Positions 1-8,090 of a stretch of 24,163 nt of DNA are shown piece by piece. A program made the translations under genes and the position numbers. The notes beneath the pieces are model-generated. The model made no database searches. It was given only the letters and a program-made list of their open reading frames with translations, and was not told where the DNA came from. Each line of letters opens with the position of its first letter. Within the stretch, counting starts at the first letter, position 1. Source of the stretch: an uncultured Bacteroidota bacterium (GTDB lineage: Bacteria > Bacteroidota > Bacteroidia > Flavobacteriales > UA16); the NCBI GenBank assembly GCA_902535565.1, contig CACAUH010000015.1:1-24163 (forward strand), given 5' to 3'.

Positions 1-1230
1 GGTGCAGAGGATGTCTTCCGTTTGTTTGTGATGGCCCGGCATGCCCATGCTGACGCAGAATTGGAATTGGATTTTGTTCCGCTCTTCGAAACGGTTGAAG
101 ACCTGTCAGGTGCCCCAGACCAGATGCGCATTCTGTTCGGGACAAAGGTGTACCGCGACCATGTGTCGGTGCGGGGAGATGTGCAGCATGTGATGCTCGG
201 CTTCAGTGATGGCACCAAGGACGGAGGCTACCTCAGGGCGAATTGGTCTATTCACTTGGCCAAGGAGAGGTTGTCTGCGGTGTGCAGGGAGTTTGGCGTG
301 GAGGTTGTGTTCTTCGATGGCCGCGGAGGCCCGCCAGCGCGTGGTGGTGGAAACACCCACCGGTTTTATGCGTCCTTGGGCCCCGATGTGGACACACGGG
401 AGGTCCAGACAACAATTCAGGGGCAATCTATCAGCTCCAATTTCGGTACCCCCCGCAGCGCTTCTTACAACGCAGAACTCTTGCTGACTGCAGGGATACA
501 GAATCGCCTGATTGACCCGGAGAAGTCGCGTTGGACCCGCGAGCAGCGCATGCTCATGGACGAGTTGGCTGATCGGAGTTATGCCGAATACAACCGGCTT
601 AAGGCCCATCCCATGTTTATGGAATACCTCTCGACATATGGCACCCTGAAGCACTATGGGGCGACCAACATTGCCAGTCGACCGACGAGTCGAAAGAAGG
701 AGGGTCCCTTGACTTTGGATGACCTTCGGGCCATTCCTTTTGTCGGGTCTTGGAGCCAGCTTAAGCAGAATGTGCCGGGCTTCTTTGGCATTGGTACCGC
801 GTTGTCCGCTTTGGAGCAGGAGGGGAGATTGGAAGAGGCGGCTGAGCTCTATCGGAGTCAGCCCTTGTTTGCTGCGCTTTTAGAGAACAGCATGCAGAGT
901 ATGCGCAAATGCAACTTTTCTCTGACGGCGCACCTCGAGAGCGATGATCGATTTGGTGAAATCTGGCGGAGGGTTCAGTCTGAATTCGCTTTGACGCGGG
1001 CGCTGATTCTGCGGATTTCTGGTCAATCCGAGCTCATGGAACGTGCGCCGGACATCGCAGAATCCATTGACTTGAGAGAATCCATCATCTTGCCCCTCTT
1101 GGTCATTCAGCAGGCTGCTTTGCAATGGTTGGACGGCCAAGGTGCCCCTCCGGCTGATCGTGCGGTCCTGGAGAAACTCGTGGTGCGTACGATGTTTGGT
1201 ATCGTCAACGCGGGCCGAAATGCAGTCTGA
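1..1230 (+). CDS. ppc: phosphoenolpyruvate carboxylase, C-terminal part (5' end outside window)
   Basis: PEP carboxylase makes oxaloacetate from PEP and bicarbonate, an anaplerotic step feeding the TCA cycle. The reading frame is open from base 1, so the gene starts upstream; 409 C-terminal residues are visible of a protein that usually has 850-900. Visible signatures are PLFETVEDL, the active-site lysine loop GFSDGTKDGG, the glycine/arginine loop FDGRGGPPARGGG, NIASRPTSR, LRAIPFVGSWSQ and the C-terminal GRNAV that replaces the usual RNTG-type end. The loop reads FDGRGG where the E. coli type has FHGRGG; this and the replacement of EQGE by TIQGQ look like the Bacteroidota subtype (family memory, not searched). 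The downstream lipoprotein begins about 60 bp later on the same strand. The family call is secure; regulation by aspartate or acetyl-CoA cannot be judged from this fragment. Confidence 0.95.
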   Translation, partial: GAEDVFRLFVMARHAHADAELELDFVPLFETVEDLSGAPDQMRILFGTKVYRDHVSVRGDVQHVMLGFSDGTKDGGYLRANWSIHLAKERLSAVCREFGVEVVFFDGRGGPPARGGGNTHRFYASLGPDVDTREVQTTIQGQSISSNFGTPRSASYNAELLLTAGIQNRLIDPEKSRWTREQRMLMDELADRSYAEYNRLKAHPMFMEYLSTYGTLKHYGATNIASRPTSRKKEGPLTLDDLRAIPFVGSWSQLKQNVPGFFGIGTALSALEQEGRLEEAAELYRSQPLFAALLENSMQSMRKCNFSLTAHLESDDRFGEIWRRVQSEFALTRALILRISGQSELMERAPDIAESIDLRESIILPLLVIQQAALQWLDGQGAPPADRAVLEKLVVRTMFGIVNAGRNAV

Positions 1231-1289
1231 CTTTGGCGTGTGCAGACGCGTGGGTCAAGGCTGAATTTGCGCCGAGTATATTCAAGGTC

Positions 1290-2135
1290 ATGTTCTTCCG
1301 GTTTTCTTCAGTTTGGACGTTCGGTTTTGTGCTGGCCCTGGTTTCCTGCGGCAAGCCGGAGCTGGAAGGAACCGTGACCATCATTGAGGGGTTTGACGCG
1401 TCTCCTTGTGCCTTGATTGAGGACAGCCTCGAGATTGAGACGGACGACGGGTTCCCGTTGTCCTTTGAAAGCGAGCCGTTTTGGTCCCTTAAATTTCCCG
1501 AGGGTGGGGAACAAATGACGCTGCGGTACTATCAATTTGACCCCATCTACCCTGAAGAAGAAATTCATTCGTTTTATTCGGTGGGAGACAGGGAGGCAGA
1601 CTTCATCAATGCCCAAGGCATGTGTGTTTACCGTTACCGTGAGTTTTTGAATTTCGATGCGGATGGGAAGGTGATTTGGGCGGATGAAACCACCGATGTG
1701 ACCATTCACGCCGGGCACATTGAGGTGGTGCGATGGAGTCAGTCCCAAGGGATACACCTCACCTATTCCTTTCTGAGAAACACAGAGCCTGCGTGCAATC
1801 CAGTGGAGGAAACAAATGTGGTCGAAATGGGGATTGAATACGGTGAGCCATACGTGTATTCAGTGTGGTCCGTTTCGCCTTGGACAGAGGAGGAGTTTAC
1901 CGTTCACTTGGAGATTGTATTTGTCGATTCTGAGACTGCGATTCGATTCGACCCGATGACCAATGAATCGGACACGCTGGCGCTGTGTGATTATGATGGG
2001 GACTGGCCCAATGGCCTCGACATCGGCGGCTTTGAGTTTGACTACCAGTATTACCCTGAAATAGACGTGACCCGGCTCAGTTACCAGTCGGAGTGGTGGG
2101 ATCCAGTGGAGCAGCAGTTTCACATCTATCTCTGA
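1290..2135 (+). CDS. predicted lipoprotein of unknown function
   Basis: I do not recognise a family. The ATG at 1290 is chosen over an upstream in-frame TTG at 1233 because it gives a clean lipoprotein signal: MFFRFSS, a hydrophobic stretch, then the lipobox LVSC with Cys at about residue 20. The mature part (about 260 residues) is acidic and rich in aromatic residues and Glu/Asp, contains several scattered Cys, and looks like a beta-rich globular periplasmic or outer-membrane-anchored protein. It follows ppc by 59 bp on the same strand and is followed by a strong terminator at 2219-2248, so it may be the last gene of a ppc transcript. Function unknown; the gene itself is likely real because of the signal peptide and its long uninterrupted frame. 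Confidence 0.75.
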   Translation: MFFRFSSVWTFGFVLALVSCGKPELEGTVTIIEGFDASPCALIEDSLEIETDDGFPLSFESEPFWSLKFPEGGEQMTLRYYQFDPIYPEEEIHSFYSVGDREADFINAQGMCVYRYREFLNFDADGKVIWADETTDVTIHAGHIEVVRWSQSQGIHLTYSFLRNTEPACNPVEETNVVEMGIEYGEPYVYSVWSVSPWTEEEFTVHLEIVFVDSETAIRFDPMTNESDTLALCDYDGDWPNGLDIGGFEFDYQYYPEIDVTRLSYQSEWWDPVEQQFHIYL

Positions 2136-2218
2136 AGGGCTTTTCGGAATCCACCACTGAATGGACCCTGAAGTGGATTCAGATGTGTTGATTCACCAAA
2201 AGATGAAAACGGCCAATC

Positions 2219-2248
2219 AAAAAGCCCCGCGGTAAGGCGGGGCTTTTT
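2219..2248. terminator. bidirectional intrinsic terminator
   Basis: GCCCCGC at 2224-2230 pairs perfectly with GCGGGGC at 2237-2243 around a 6-nt loop. The stem is preceded by five A (2219-2223) and followed by five T (2244-2248), so it works as a GC stem plus U-tract in both directions. It lies between two convergent genes, the lipoprotein ending at 2135 (+) and the S46 peptidase ending at 2270 (-), exactly where a shared terminator is expected. Confidence 0.9.
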
Positions 2249-2269
2249 GTTGTTTTGGTGAAGACTTGA

Positions 2270-4477
2270 TTAACGCCCTTCCTCTGTTGGAGCAGCCATC
2301 TCGGTTGCTGGCATGGGCTTGGGTGTGCTCACGAAGTCAATTTCATCAATCAGATTCTGTGCGCCGGCCATCTTGTCGATGATCCACATCACGTAGCGGA
2401 TGTCCACACTGATTGTCCGTTGCAATTCGGGTTCGAATGCGATGTCTCCGCTCATGGCTTCCCAATTGCCGTCAAATGCGAGGCCGATGAGGTCGCCGTT
2501 CCCGTTTAGCACGGGGCTTCCAGAATTTCCACCCGTGATGTCGTTTCCGGAGATGAAGCAGAGCACGAGGTTTCCGTCTTCGTCGGCATAACGACCGTAG
2601 TCCTTGTTGCGAATGAGGGTTTCTAGGGTGGGGTGCACGACGAACTCTGGGTTGCTGTTGTCCTTTTTCTGGAGGATGCCTTCTGCTGTTGTCACGAAGT
2701 CATAGTGGACTGCGTCTGCCGGATCATAATCTCCAACCTGACCGTAGCTCAATCGCATGGTGGAGTTGGCGTCCGGGTACCACATCTTCTCAGGCTGCAT
2801 TTCGCGCAGTCCAGCGGTGAGAAGCCGGTACCCCTTATCGAACTTGCTCTGCTCAGGTGAGGAGAAGTAGCCGCGGTAGGTGTCAATCAGGCTCATCGCG
2901 GCAGCCACGGCGAGGTCCTTATCGAGGACCTTTTGGCTTGGGTCAGCCAGGAAGGCTGCAAAGCGATCTGGATCGGTCAGGAAGCTCTTTGGGTACATCT
3001 TGTTCGCATACCGGGTGAAGTCTCCCTTGTACTTGTTTTGGACCGTGGCAAAGAATGCCGGCTGCTGGTCTGGAGCAATGTCGGTCATGTACTTGGTCAT
3101 CAATTGGATGAACAGGTCCCGATCGGTGTCTTGGTCGTAATCCTTGAAGAAGTCGTCTGCACGCCCTTGGAGAGAGGCCGCAGCGCCAGCCGCACGTTCT
3201 GCGTCTTCACTAAACAGCCCTTGTGCCCCCATTCCGACGCGGAAGGCAAACAGCATAAGGTCGCATCCAATCAGTCCAGCTTCGAGGGAATAGACCTGTC
3301 CTTTGACTGTGGCGTCTGTGTTGGCGTAGTACTTGTCGATTAGGTTGAGTGTCTCACCGTATTTGGCTTCGCGTTCGCTGTTGCCGTCGATCCAAGCGGT
3401 GAACTCATCCTCGAGGGCTTTTTTCTTGCCGTACACGTCCAAAGCGCGAAGGCCTTTTGACTGGCCGATGTAGTATTTCCAGTAGTTGGCGGTCGAGGCA
3501 TACTTCGAGGCGTACTGAATGCGGACAGCAGGGTCGGCATCCATGTGGGACTTCATGGTCTTCAGTTTGAGGTCACGTACATCGACAACACTTGGGTTGT
3601 AGAGTTCGAGCGCCTGTTGAATGCCACGGCTGCTCAAGAACCGGTCGGTGCTGCCTGGGTAGCCCATGATCATGGTGAAGTCGCCATTGTCGACGCCGTC
3701 GAGGCTCACCTTGAGGTGGCGCTTGGGCTGGTAGGGTACATTGTCCTCACTGTAGTCTGCTGGATTGTTGTCGCCGTCGGCATAAATGCGAAGCAGGGAA
3801 AAATCTCCCGTGTGGCGAGGCCACATCCAGTTGTCTGTGTCACCACCGAACTTTCCGACGCTCTCTGGCGGATTGCCCACGAGCCGGATGTCGCTGTAGT
3901 CGCGGTAGACGAAGAGATAGAACTCATTGGCGTGGTAAAAGGACTTCACCTGTGGCCGGAAATCGGGGCTGATGCCCTTTTCCTCCTCTTCGATTTGTCC
4001 AATGACTGCTTGAATGGTCTGTTGGCGGGTGCTCTCGTCCATGTCGTCCGTGACGTCGGCTAGCACGCGTTCAGTCACATCTTCTATGCGCTGCAGGAAG
4101 GTCACGCTGAAGTCGGGAATCGGCTTCTCTTCTTCTAAGCTCATGGCCCAAAATCCGTTCGTGAGAATGTCGTCCTCTACTGTGCTGAACCCTTGAATGG
4201 CGCCATAGGCACAGTGGTGGTTCGTGAGCACCAGACCTTGACTGGAAATCAGTTCGGCTGTGCAACTGCCTCCATTGAGCGTGATGATGGCGTCTTTTAA
4301 GCACGCTTGGTTGAGGGAGTAGATATCTTCTGCAGATAGGTTGAGGCCCATTTGCTGCATCTCGGCCTCGTTGATGCGCTGCAGCATGTGTAACAGCCAC
4401 ATGCCTTCGTCGGCTTTGGCTGGCGAGGAGGCGAGTTGAAAGGCTGCAAAAAGCAGCAGGAAAATGCGGTGCTTCAT
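2270..4477 (-). CDS. S46 family dipeptidyl-peptidase (DPP7/DPP11 type)
   Basis: A secreted serine exopeptidase that removes dipeptides from peptide N-termini, used by Bacteroidota to live on proteins. The start at 4477 gives a typical signal peptide (MKHRIFLLLFAAFQLASSPAKA) with the mature enzyme beginning DEGMWLL, as in the family; the in-frame TTG at 4546 is unlikely. 735 residues, normal for S46. The chymotrypsin-like triad is visible: His88 in TNHHCAYG, Asp225 in HTGDFSLLR, Ser652 in GGNSGSPV. Eighteen residues after the Ser is Gly670 (AFDGNWEAMSGD), the position that family knowledge gives as Gly in DPP7 (hydrophobic P1) and Arg in DPP11 (Asp/Glu P1), so DPP7-like specificity is inferred. 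It is the last gene of the minus-strand block, 65 bp after the DUF6438 lipoprotein, and ends at the bidirectional terminator. Confidence 0.95.
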   Translation of the reverse strand: MKHRIFLLLFAAFQLASSPAKADEGMWLLHMLQRINEAEMQQMGLNLSAEDIYSLNQACLKDAIITLNGGSCTAELISSQGLVLTNHHCAYGAIQGFSTVEDDILTNGFWAMSLEEEKPIPDFSVTFLQRIEDVTERVLADVTDDMDESTRQQTIQAVIGQIEEEEKGISPDFRPQVKSFYHANEFYLFVYRDYSDIRLVGNPPESVGKFGGDTDNWMWPRHTGDFSLLRIYADGDNNPADYSEDNVPYQPKRHLKVSLDGVDNGDFTMIMGYPGSTDRFLSSRGIQQALELYNPSVVDVRDLKLKTMKSHMDADPAVRIQYASKYASTANYWKYYIGQSKGLRALDVYGKKKALEDEFTAWIDGNSEREAKYGETLNLIDKYYANTDATVKGQVYSLEAGLIGCDLMLFAFRVGMGAQGLFSEDAERAAGAAASLQGRADDFFKDYDQDTDRDLFIQLMTKYMTDIAPDQQPAFFATVQNKYKGDFTRYANKMYPKSFLTDPDRFAAFLADPSQKVLDKDLAVAAAMSLIDTYRGYFSSPEQSKFDKGYRLLTAGLREMQPEKMWYPDANSTMRLSYGQVGDYDPADAVHYDFVTTAEGILQKKDNSNPEFVVHPTLETLIRNKDYGRYADEDGNLVLCFISGNDITGGNSGSPVLNGNGDLIGLAFDGNWEAMSGDIAFEPELQRTISVDIRYVMWIIDKMAGAQNLIDEIDFVSTPKPMPATEMAAPTEEGR

Positions 4478-4487
4478 GAATTTGAAT

Positions 4488-4513
4488 CGTTTCGAAACGG
4501 GCAAAACTTGCCC
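4488..4513. repeat. two adjacent inverted repeats upstream of the S46 peptidase
   Basis: CGTTTCGAAACG (4488-4499) is a perfect 12-bp palindrome. It is followed immediately by GGGCAA-AAC-TTGCCC (4499-4513), a 6-bp stem with a 3-nt loop. Both lie in the 65-bp gap between the DUF6438 lipoprotein stop and the S46 start, the second element sitting 11 bp or more from the ATG. Neither is followed by a T-run, so a terminator is unlikely. An operator or mRNA leader hairpin is possible but unproven. Confidence 0.4.
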
Positions 4514-4542
4514 TAGGCGAGCGGCGAAAATAGGGCAGGGAA

Positions 4543-4998
4543 TCAATGTCCCGAGGGAATCCAGTCGGTCGTGGATATTAGGCTGTCCAGCGCGGTATAG
4601 AGTGCATCGATATCTGGCCCGTCAAATCGGTCATATAGGTCGTGTCCGGCCAGCTGTATGCGTTTGGCAGGAAGGTCCGTGATGAGGGGGTTGTCGTATC
4701 GACCCACCTTGGACTTGAAGCGCACACCGTTGGCCACCTCGGCGATGGCTTGGCGTGTTTCCTTGCTCCACGTGGCCATATGGTGACCGTTTGGCTCGGC
4801 GTTGCGTCCGCCGCGGAACCGAGCGGTGCCGTTTCTAGACACTTCGAGTTCAAATACGGGACAAGGTCCAAAGCAGGGTGTGCGCTCGTAGATCAACCAC
4901 GTGCTGTCTCCTTGTGGGAGGTATTGTTTAGGACCTGCGCACCCAGCGGCAATAAGGAGCACTGGAATCGCCCAACACAATGCGGACGGCGCCTTCAT
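4543..4998 (-). CDS. DUF6438 domain lipoprotein
   Basis: A 151-residue protein with a lipoprotein signal (MKAPSALCWAIPVLLIAAGC, Cys at residue 20). The motif YERTPCFGPCPVFELEV is characteristic of the DUF6438 family, small Bacteroidota envelope lipoproteins whose function is unknown; the two closely spaced Cys could form a disulfide. The ATG overlaps the yidC stop by the sequence ATGA (4995-4998), so it is translationally coupled to the membrane insertase. That is suggestive but no proof of a shared task. The S46 peptidase follows after 65 bp. The family call rests on recognising the motif by eye. Confidence 0.85.
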   Translation of the reverse strand: MKAPSALCWAIPVLLIAAGCAGPKQYLPQGDSTWLIYERTPCFGPCPVFELEVSRNGTARFRGGRNAEPNGHHMATWSKETRQAIAEVANGVRFKSKVGRYDNPLITDLPAKRIQLAGHDLYDRFDGPDIDALYTALDSLISTTDWIPSGH

Positions 4999-6797
4999 TT
5001 TTTGCGCTTCTGGTTTCGGGATTTCCTCGCTTGGTCCCGCTGGCGCCTCATTTCATCTGCTTTTTGCTGCTGTTCTTTCTGCATGGCTTCCAGACGCGCT
5101 GCAAATCCACTTTTCTTTTTCTCCTCCTTGGGCTCGGCCTGCTTGGCTTTGATTTTCTCGCGAATCTTGTCTTCGTTGATGAAGAACTTCTTGACGGTGG
5201 TAACCTGCCCGATGGTGATGATGTTGGCGATGAAATAGTACAGGCTCAGGCCGCTGGCGAACTTATTGAAGAAGAACAACATGAACAGTGGCATGATGCG
5301 GGCCATGATCCGCATGTCGGGCATGCCGGGTTGGGTTGGTGCGGCCTGTTGTGCCATGGTTTGTCCCATGTAGACAAACATGGAACCTGCCATGAGCACT
5401 GTGAATCCGGAGACGTGTGCTCCATAGAACGGGATTTCAAAGGGCAAATCGAGGATGCTGTCGTAAGCGCCCAAATCATCCGCCCACAAGAAGCTCTTTC
5501 CGCGAAGCTCGATGTTGGCCGGGAAGAACCGGAACATGGCATACAAGAGGGGCATCTGAATGAGCTGGGGGATGCACCCTGCAAGTGGATTCACACCGCT
5601 GTCGCGATACAGCTTCATCGTCTCCTGTTGGCGCTGCATTGCATCTTCCTGGTTGGGGTATTTGGCATTGATTTCCTCCATATCCGGCTTGAGCAGGCGC
5701 ATTTTGGCGGAGCTGACGTAGTTCTTCCAGGTGATGGGAAACAAGATGGACTTGATGGCGACGGTCAAGACCAAGATGATCAGGCCTGCAGAACCCATGT
5801 ATTGGGCCAAGAGGGCGTAGATGGGGAAAATGACGTTCCTGTTGATCCAACCGAAAATCCACCAGCCGAAATCGATGACCCTTCCAATTTCGCCCCAGCC
5901 GGTGGCATTCAATTCGGAGACGTCATTTGGCCCGAAGTAAAAGCGCAAGTCGGCCACCTCTCTACCGTCTCGATCCACGGTGGGCATTCGGACGTCCATT
6001 CCATACCGCATGGTGATGAGCGTGTCTGCCGGCTCTCCTGGGGGTAGGCTGCGCAATGTGCCCGAGGTAAACCCGGCATCGGTTCCCACGATGGCGGAGA
6101 AGTAGTTCTGTTTGAACGCGACCCATTCGACAGGGTTTTCAATGTCGGCAGAGTCGTCACGCCCTTCATACAGGTAGTCTCGTCCCCGTCCTTGTTCGCG
6201 GAAGTAAATGCTGCTTTTCTGCCGCTCTACATCAATGCCCTTTTCGTTGTGTGCGCCGTCTGCTTGCCATTGGAAACCGACCTCTCCACGGGCATCTTCG
6301 AATTCAGCCTGCACATCCACCAAATAGCCATCAATAGAGTAGGTCAATGTTTTCAATGGGCCATCCCCACGGTTGGCGAGGACGACCTCACGTTCGCTCT
6401 CGGACACCACGTCGAACTTCTGGTCATAGGAGCCTTCGCCTCGGGCGACGAAGTTCATGTCCGTCCCACCCTCTGTCCAGAGTTGAAGGGGCTGTCGGTT
6501 CCAGAAATCGAGGTAGCCATCTTTGAGGGTGGCCCTGACGGGCGTTCCACCATCAGTGGTGACCTCCACTTCTAAGACGTTTGACCGAAGCGTAGTCAGC
6601 TTTGGAACGTACGTGCTATCAAGGACATCTGCCGCTTGAGAAGTGGAGAAATCCGAGACCAGAGAAGGGGTTTCCGGTGTGGAAACAGTTTGGGCCTGGT
6701 CTTCTGGCAGCTCCTGAGGGGCAGGGACGAAGTACAGCTGATACACGATGACCATCGCGAAAATCAGCAAGAACCCTGTGATCGTATTGCGGTCCAT
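4995..6797 (-). CDS. yidC: membrane protein insertase YidC
   Basis: YidC inserts and folds inner-membrane proteins with or without SecYEG. Order in its 600 residues: N-terminal helix at about 6-23 (MDRNTITGFLLIFAMVIVYQ), a large periplasmic beta domain to about residue 300 (the Gram-negative type), then the conserved five-helix insertase core at about 305-540 with YVSSAKM, GVNPLAGCIPQLIQMPLLYAM and LSLYYFIANIITIGQ. The hydrophilic-groove positive charge, Arg in E. coli, appears to be Lys349 (TVAIKSILFPITW). The C-terminal 60 residues are strongly basic and charged, as in YidC proteins that help dock ribosomes. It starts 20 bp after kdsC and overlaps the next lipoprotein gene by 4 bp. Confidence 0.97.
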   Translation of the reverse strand: MDRNTITGFLLIFAMVIVYQLYFVPAPQELPEDQAQTVSTPETPSLVSDFSTSQAADVLDSTYVPKLTTLRSNVLEVEVTTDGGTPVRATLKDGYLDFWNRQPLQLWTEGGTDMNFVARGEGSYDQKFDVVSESEREVVLANRGDGPLKTLTYSIDGYLVDVQAEFEDARGEVGFQWQADGAHNEKGIDVERQKSSIYFREQGRGRDYLYEGRDDSADIENPVEWVAFKQNYFSAIVGTDAGFTSGTLRSLPPGEPADTLITMRYGMDVRMPTVDRDGREVADLRFYFGPNDVSELNATGWGEIGRVIDFGWWIFGWINRNVIFPIYALLAQYMGSAGLIILVLTVAIKSILFPITWKNYVSSAKMRLLKPDMEEINAKYPNQEDAMQRQQETMKLYRDSGVNPLAGCIPQLIQMPLLYAMFRFFPANIELRGKSFLWADDLGAYDSILDLPFEIPFYGAHVSGFTVLMAGSMFVYMGQTMAQQAAPTQPGMPDMRIMARIMPLFMLFFFNKFASGLSLYYFIANIITIGQVTTVKKFFINEDKIREKIKAKQAEPKEEKKKSGFAARLEAMQKEQQQKADEMRRQRDQARKSRNQKRKK

Positions 6798-6811
6798 TGG
6801 GCGGCAAACTT

Positions 6812-6828
6812 ACGCGTTCACCACGCGT
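6812..6828. repeat. paired ACGCGT palindromes spanning the kdsC stop
   Basis: ACGCGT occurs at 6812-6817 and 6823-6828, separated by 5 nt that contain the kdsC stop codon. Because the hexamer is its own complement, this can form a 6-bp hairpin in the kdsC-yidC junction, just 15 bp upstream of the yidC start. There is no T-run, so it would not terminate. It may be chance or may affect reinitiation or mRNA processing. Confidence 0.3.
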
Positions 6829-7354
6829 GAGCGAGGTGATTCATCCACAAGCCTTTCACTTTCATTCCTTGTTCCAAAATGTCGCGAACGCAACCCTCTC
6901 CACCACGAACGGGACTGATGTAGTCACAGACCGCCCTGACTTCGGGAACAGCGTCGTGCGGACAACAGGCCAGACCCACGGCTTTCAAGACCGGGATGTC
7001 GGGAATGTCATCGCCCATGTAGCACACTTGGCTGAGCTGGATGTCCCAGCGTTCGCAAAGGGCCTCCATTTCGCCCAGTTTGACGGCGGCACCACTGATG
7101 ACTTCGGATACGCCAAGGCCATTCATTCGCCGGGTGACCTCTTCGCTGCTTCCGCCTGTGATCATGGCCATTCTGACCCCGCATTTTGCAGCGTGCTGGA
7201 CGGCATATCCGTCCCGGGTGCTGGCCGTGCGAACCTGTTCACCCCCAGGCATGAGGTAGACTGTGCCGTTGGTGAAGACGCCATCGTTGTCGAAGACAAA
7301 GCCTTCAATCGCTGCGAGGCGTTCCTTGAAGTGGGGGGAGGGGGTCGTGTCCAT
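6818..7354 (-). CDS. HAD-superfamily KdsC-like phosphatase
   Basis: A 178-residue HAD phosphatase of the KDO-8-phosphate phosphatase (KdsC) subfamily, which in the typical case removes phosphate from KDO-8-P for lipopolysaccharide core synthesis. The visible motifs are motif I FDNDGVFTNG (nucleophile Asp22, acid/base Asp24), motif II in MAMITGG, Lys92 (motif III region, AVKLGEM) and motif IV GDDIPDIPVL (Asp115/Asp116). The usual TDG after motif I is TNG here. Size matches KdsC, which lacks a large cap and works as a tetramer. The ATG at 7354 is the only plausible start; it makes the gene overlap the DUF2520 gene by 50 bp. No other KDO gene is nearby, so the substrate is inferred only from the family; related phosphatases acting on other sugars or nonulosonates look similar. 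Confidence 0.85.
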   Translation of the reverse strand: MDTTPSPHFKERLAAIEGFVFDNDGVFTNGTVYLMPGGEQVRTASTRDGYAVQHAAKCGVRMAMITGGSSEEVTRRMNGLGVSEVISGAAVKLGEMEALCERWDIQLSQVCYMGDDIPDIPVLKAVGLACCPHDAVPEVRAVCDYISPVRGGEGCVRDILEQGMKVKGLWMNHLAHAW

Positions 7355-8090
7355 GGTGGGTCAAAATGCGGTTGGTCAGGATGTGGTGGATTTGGATCAA
7401 ATCGCCGCGATGGTCGTGTGTTTTTATGAGGTCGGCCTGTCGGGTCAATGTGTCCCGGTCGTTGCGCACTGCAGGTCCAGTGACGTGGTTGAGCGCCAAC
7501 CCCTCTAGGGCCTTGACTACACTTGATTGAACCAAGGGGGCCAGCGCGCCAGCGTCCAATCCGCGGTCTTGGAGGTGCTGTTGGACCATGCCGATCCAGC
7601 CGGCGGTGAGGTTGCCCATCAGGACAGCGGCCAAATGCAGTTCTGCACGCTGGTCCCCTTGGACGTCCGTACAATTGGGGGTGAGGTTTCTGGCCCAATC
7701 CCGAATGGCGGGGTGTTCGGTGTCCACAACCAGAGGAAGCGTTGACCAATCTGGCTTGACGTCGGTTTGGAAGGTCATGGGAGGCCAGAGCACTGCCGTT
7801 GGCGCGTGGATAGGGCCCAATTTGTCCTTTGGCACGGATCCGGCGTGGTGAATCAGCCATGTGGAAGGTTTCAGGCTGTGTCGAATCGAATTCGCGACCG
7901 GTTGGATGGCGTCATCCGAGACGGTCAGGAAGACAGCATCGGGTTGGCTTTCGGCGGTCCAGTCTGATAGCGATGGAATGTCCTGAGTCGGGGTTCGGTT
8001 CCAACGCTGGACTGTGATGCCAAGGTTTTCTAGACGCAAGGCAAGGTGACGCCCGAGGCGTCCCATGCCGATAACGTGGGCGCTGTTCAT
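7305..8090 (-). CDS. Rossmann-fold / DUF2520 protein
   Basis: 261 residues. The N-terminus has a dinucleotide-binding Rossmann motif (HVIGMGRLGRHLALRL) followed by a SQPDAVFLTVSDDAI strand-loop, and the C-terminal half is the helical DUF2520 domain (HLAAVLMGNLTAGW, ALEGLALNHVTGP). The overall plan resembles pyrroline-5-carboxylate reductase and 6-phosphogluconate-type dehydrogenases, so an NAD(P)-dependent oxidoreductase is likely, but the substrate of this family is not established. The ATG overlaps the ccmF stop by ATGA (8087-8090), and the 3' end overlaps the KdsC-like gene by 50 bp. The last ~25 residues are rich in His and Pro and probably a poorly conserved tail. Confidence 0.88.
   Translation of the reverse strand: MNSAHVIGMGRLGRHLALRLENLGITVQRWNRTPTQDIPSLSDWTAESQPDAVFLTVSDDAIQPVANSIRHSLKPSTWLIHHAGSVPKDKLGPIHAPTAVLWPPMTFQTDVKPDWSTLPLVVDTEHPAIRDWARNLTPNCTDVQGDQRAELHLAAVLMGNLTAGWIGMVQQHLQDRGLDAGALAPLVQSSVVKALEGLALNHVTGPAVRNDRDTLTRQADLIKTHDHRGDLIQIHHILTNRILTHHGHDPLPPLQGTPRSD

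Noticed and set aside
4980..6047. 355-codon plus-strand open frame opposite yidC
   Set aside because: It is antisense to a clearly conserved yidC, has no recognisable domain and a His/Gly/Asp-rich composition typical of the reverse frame of a GC-rich gene.
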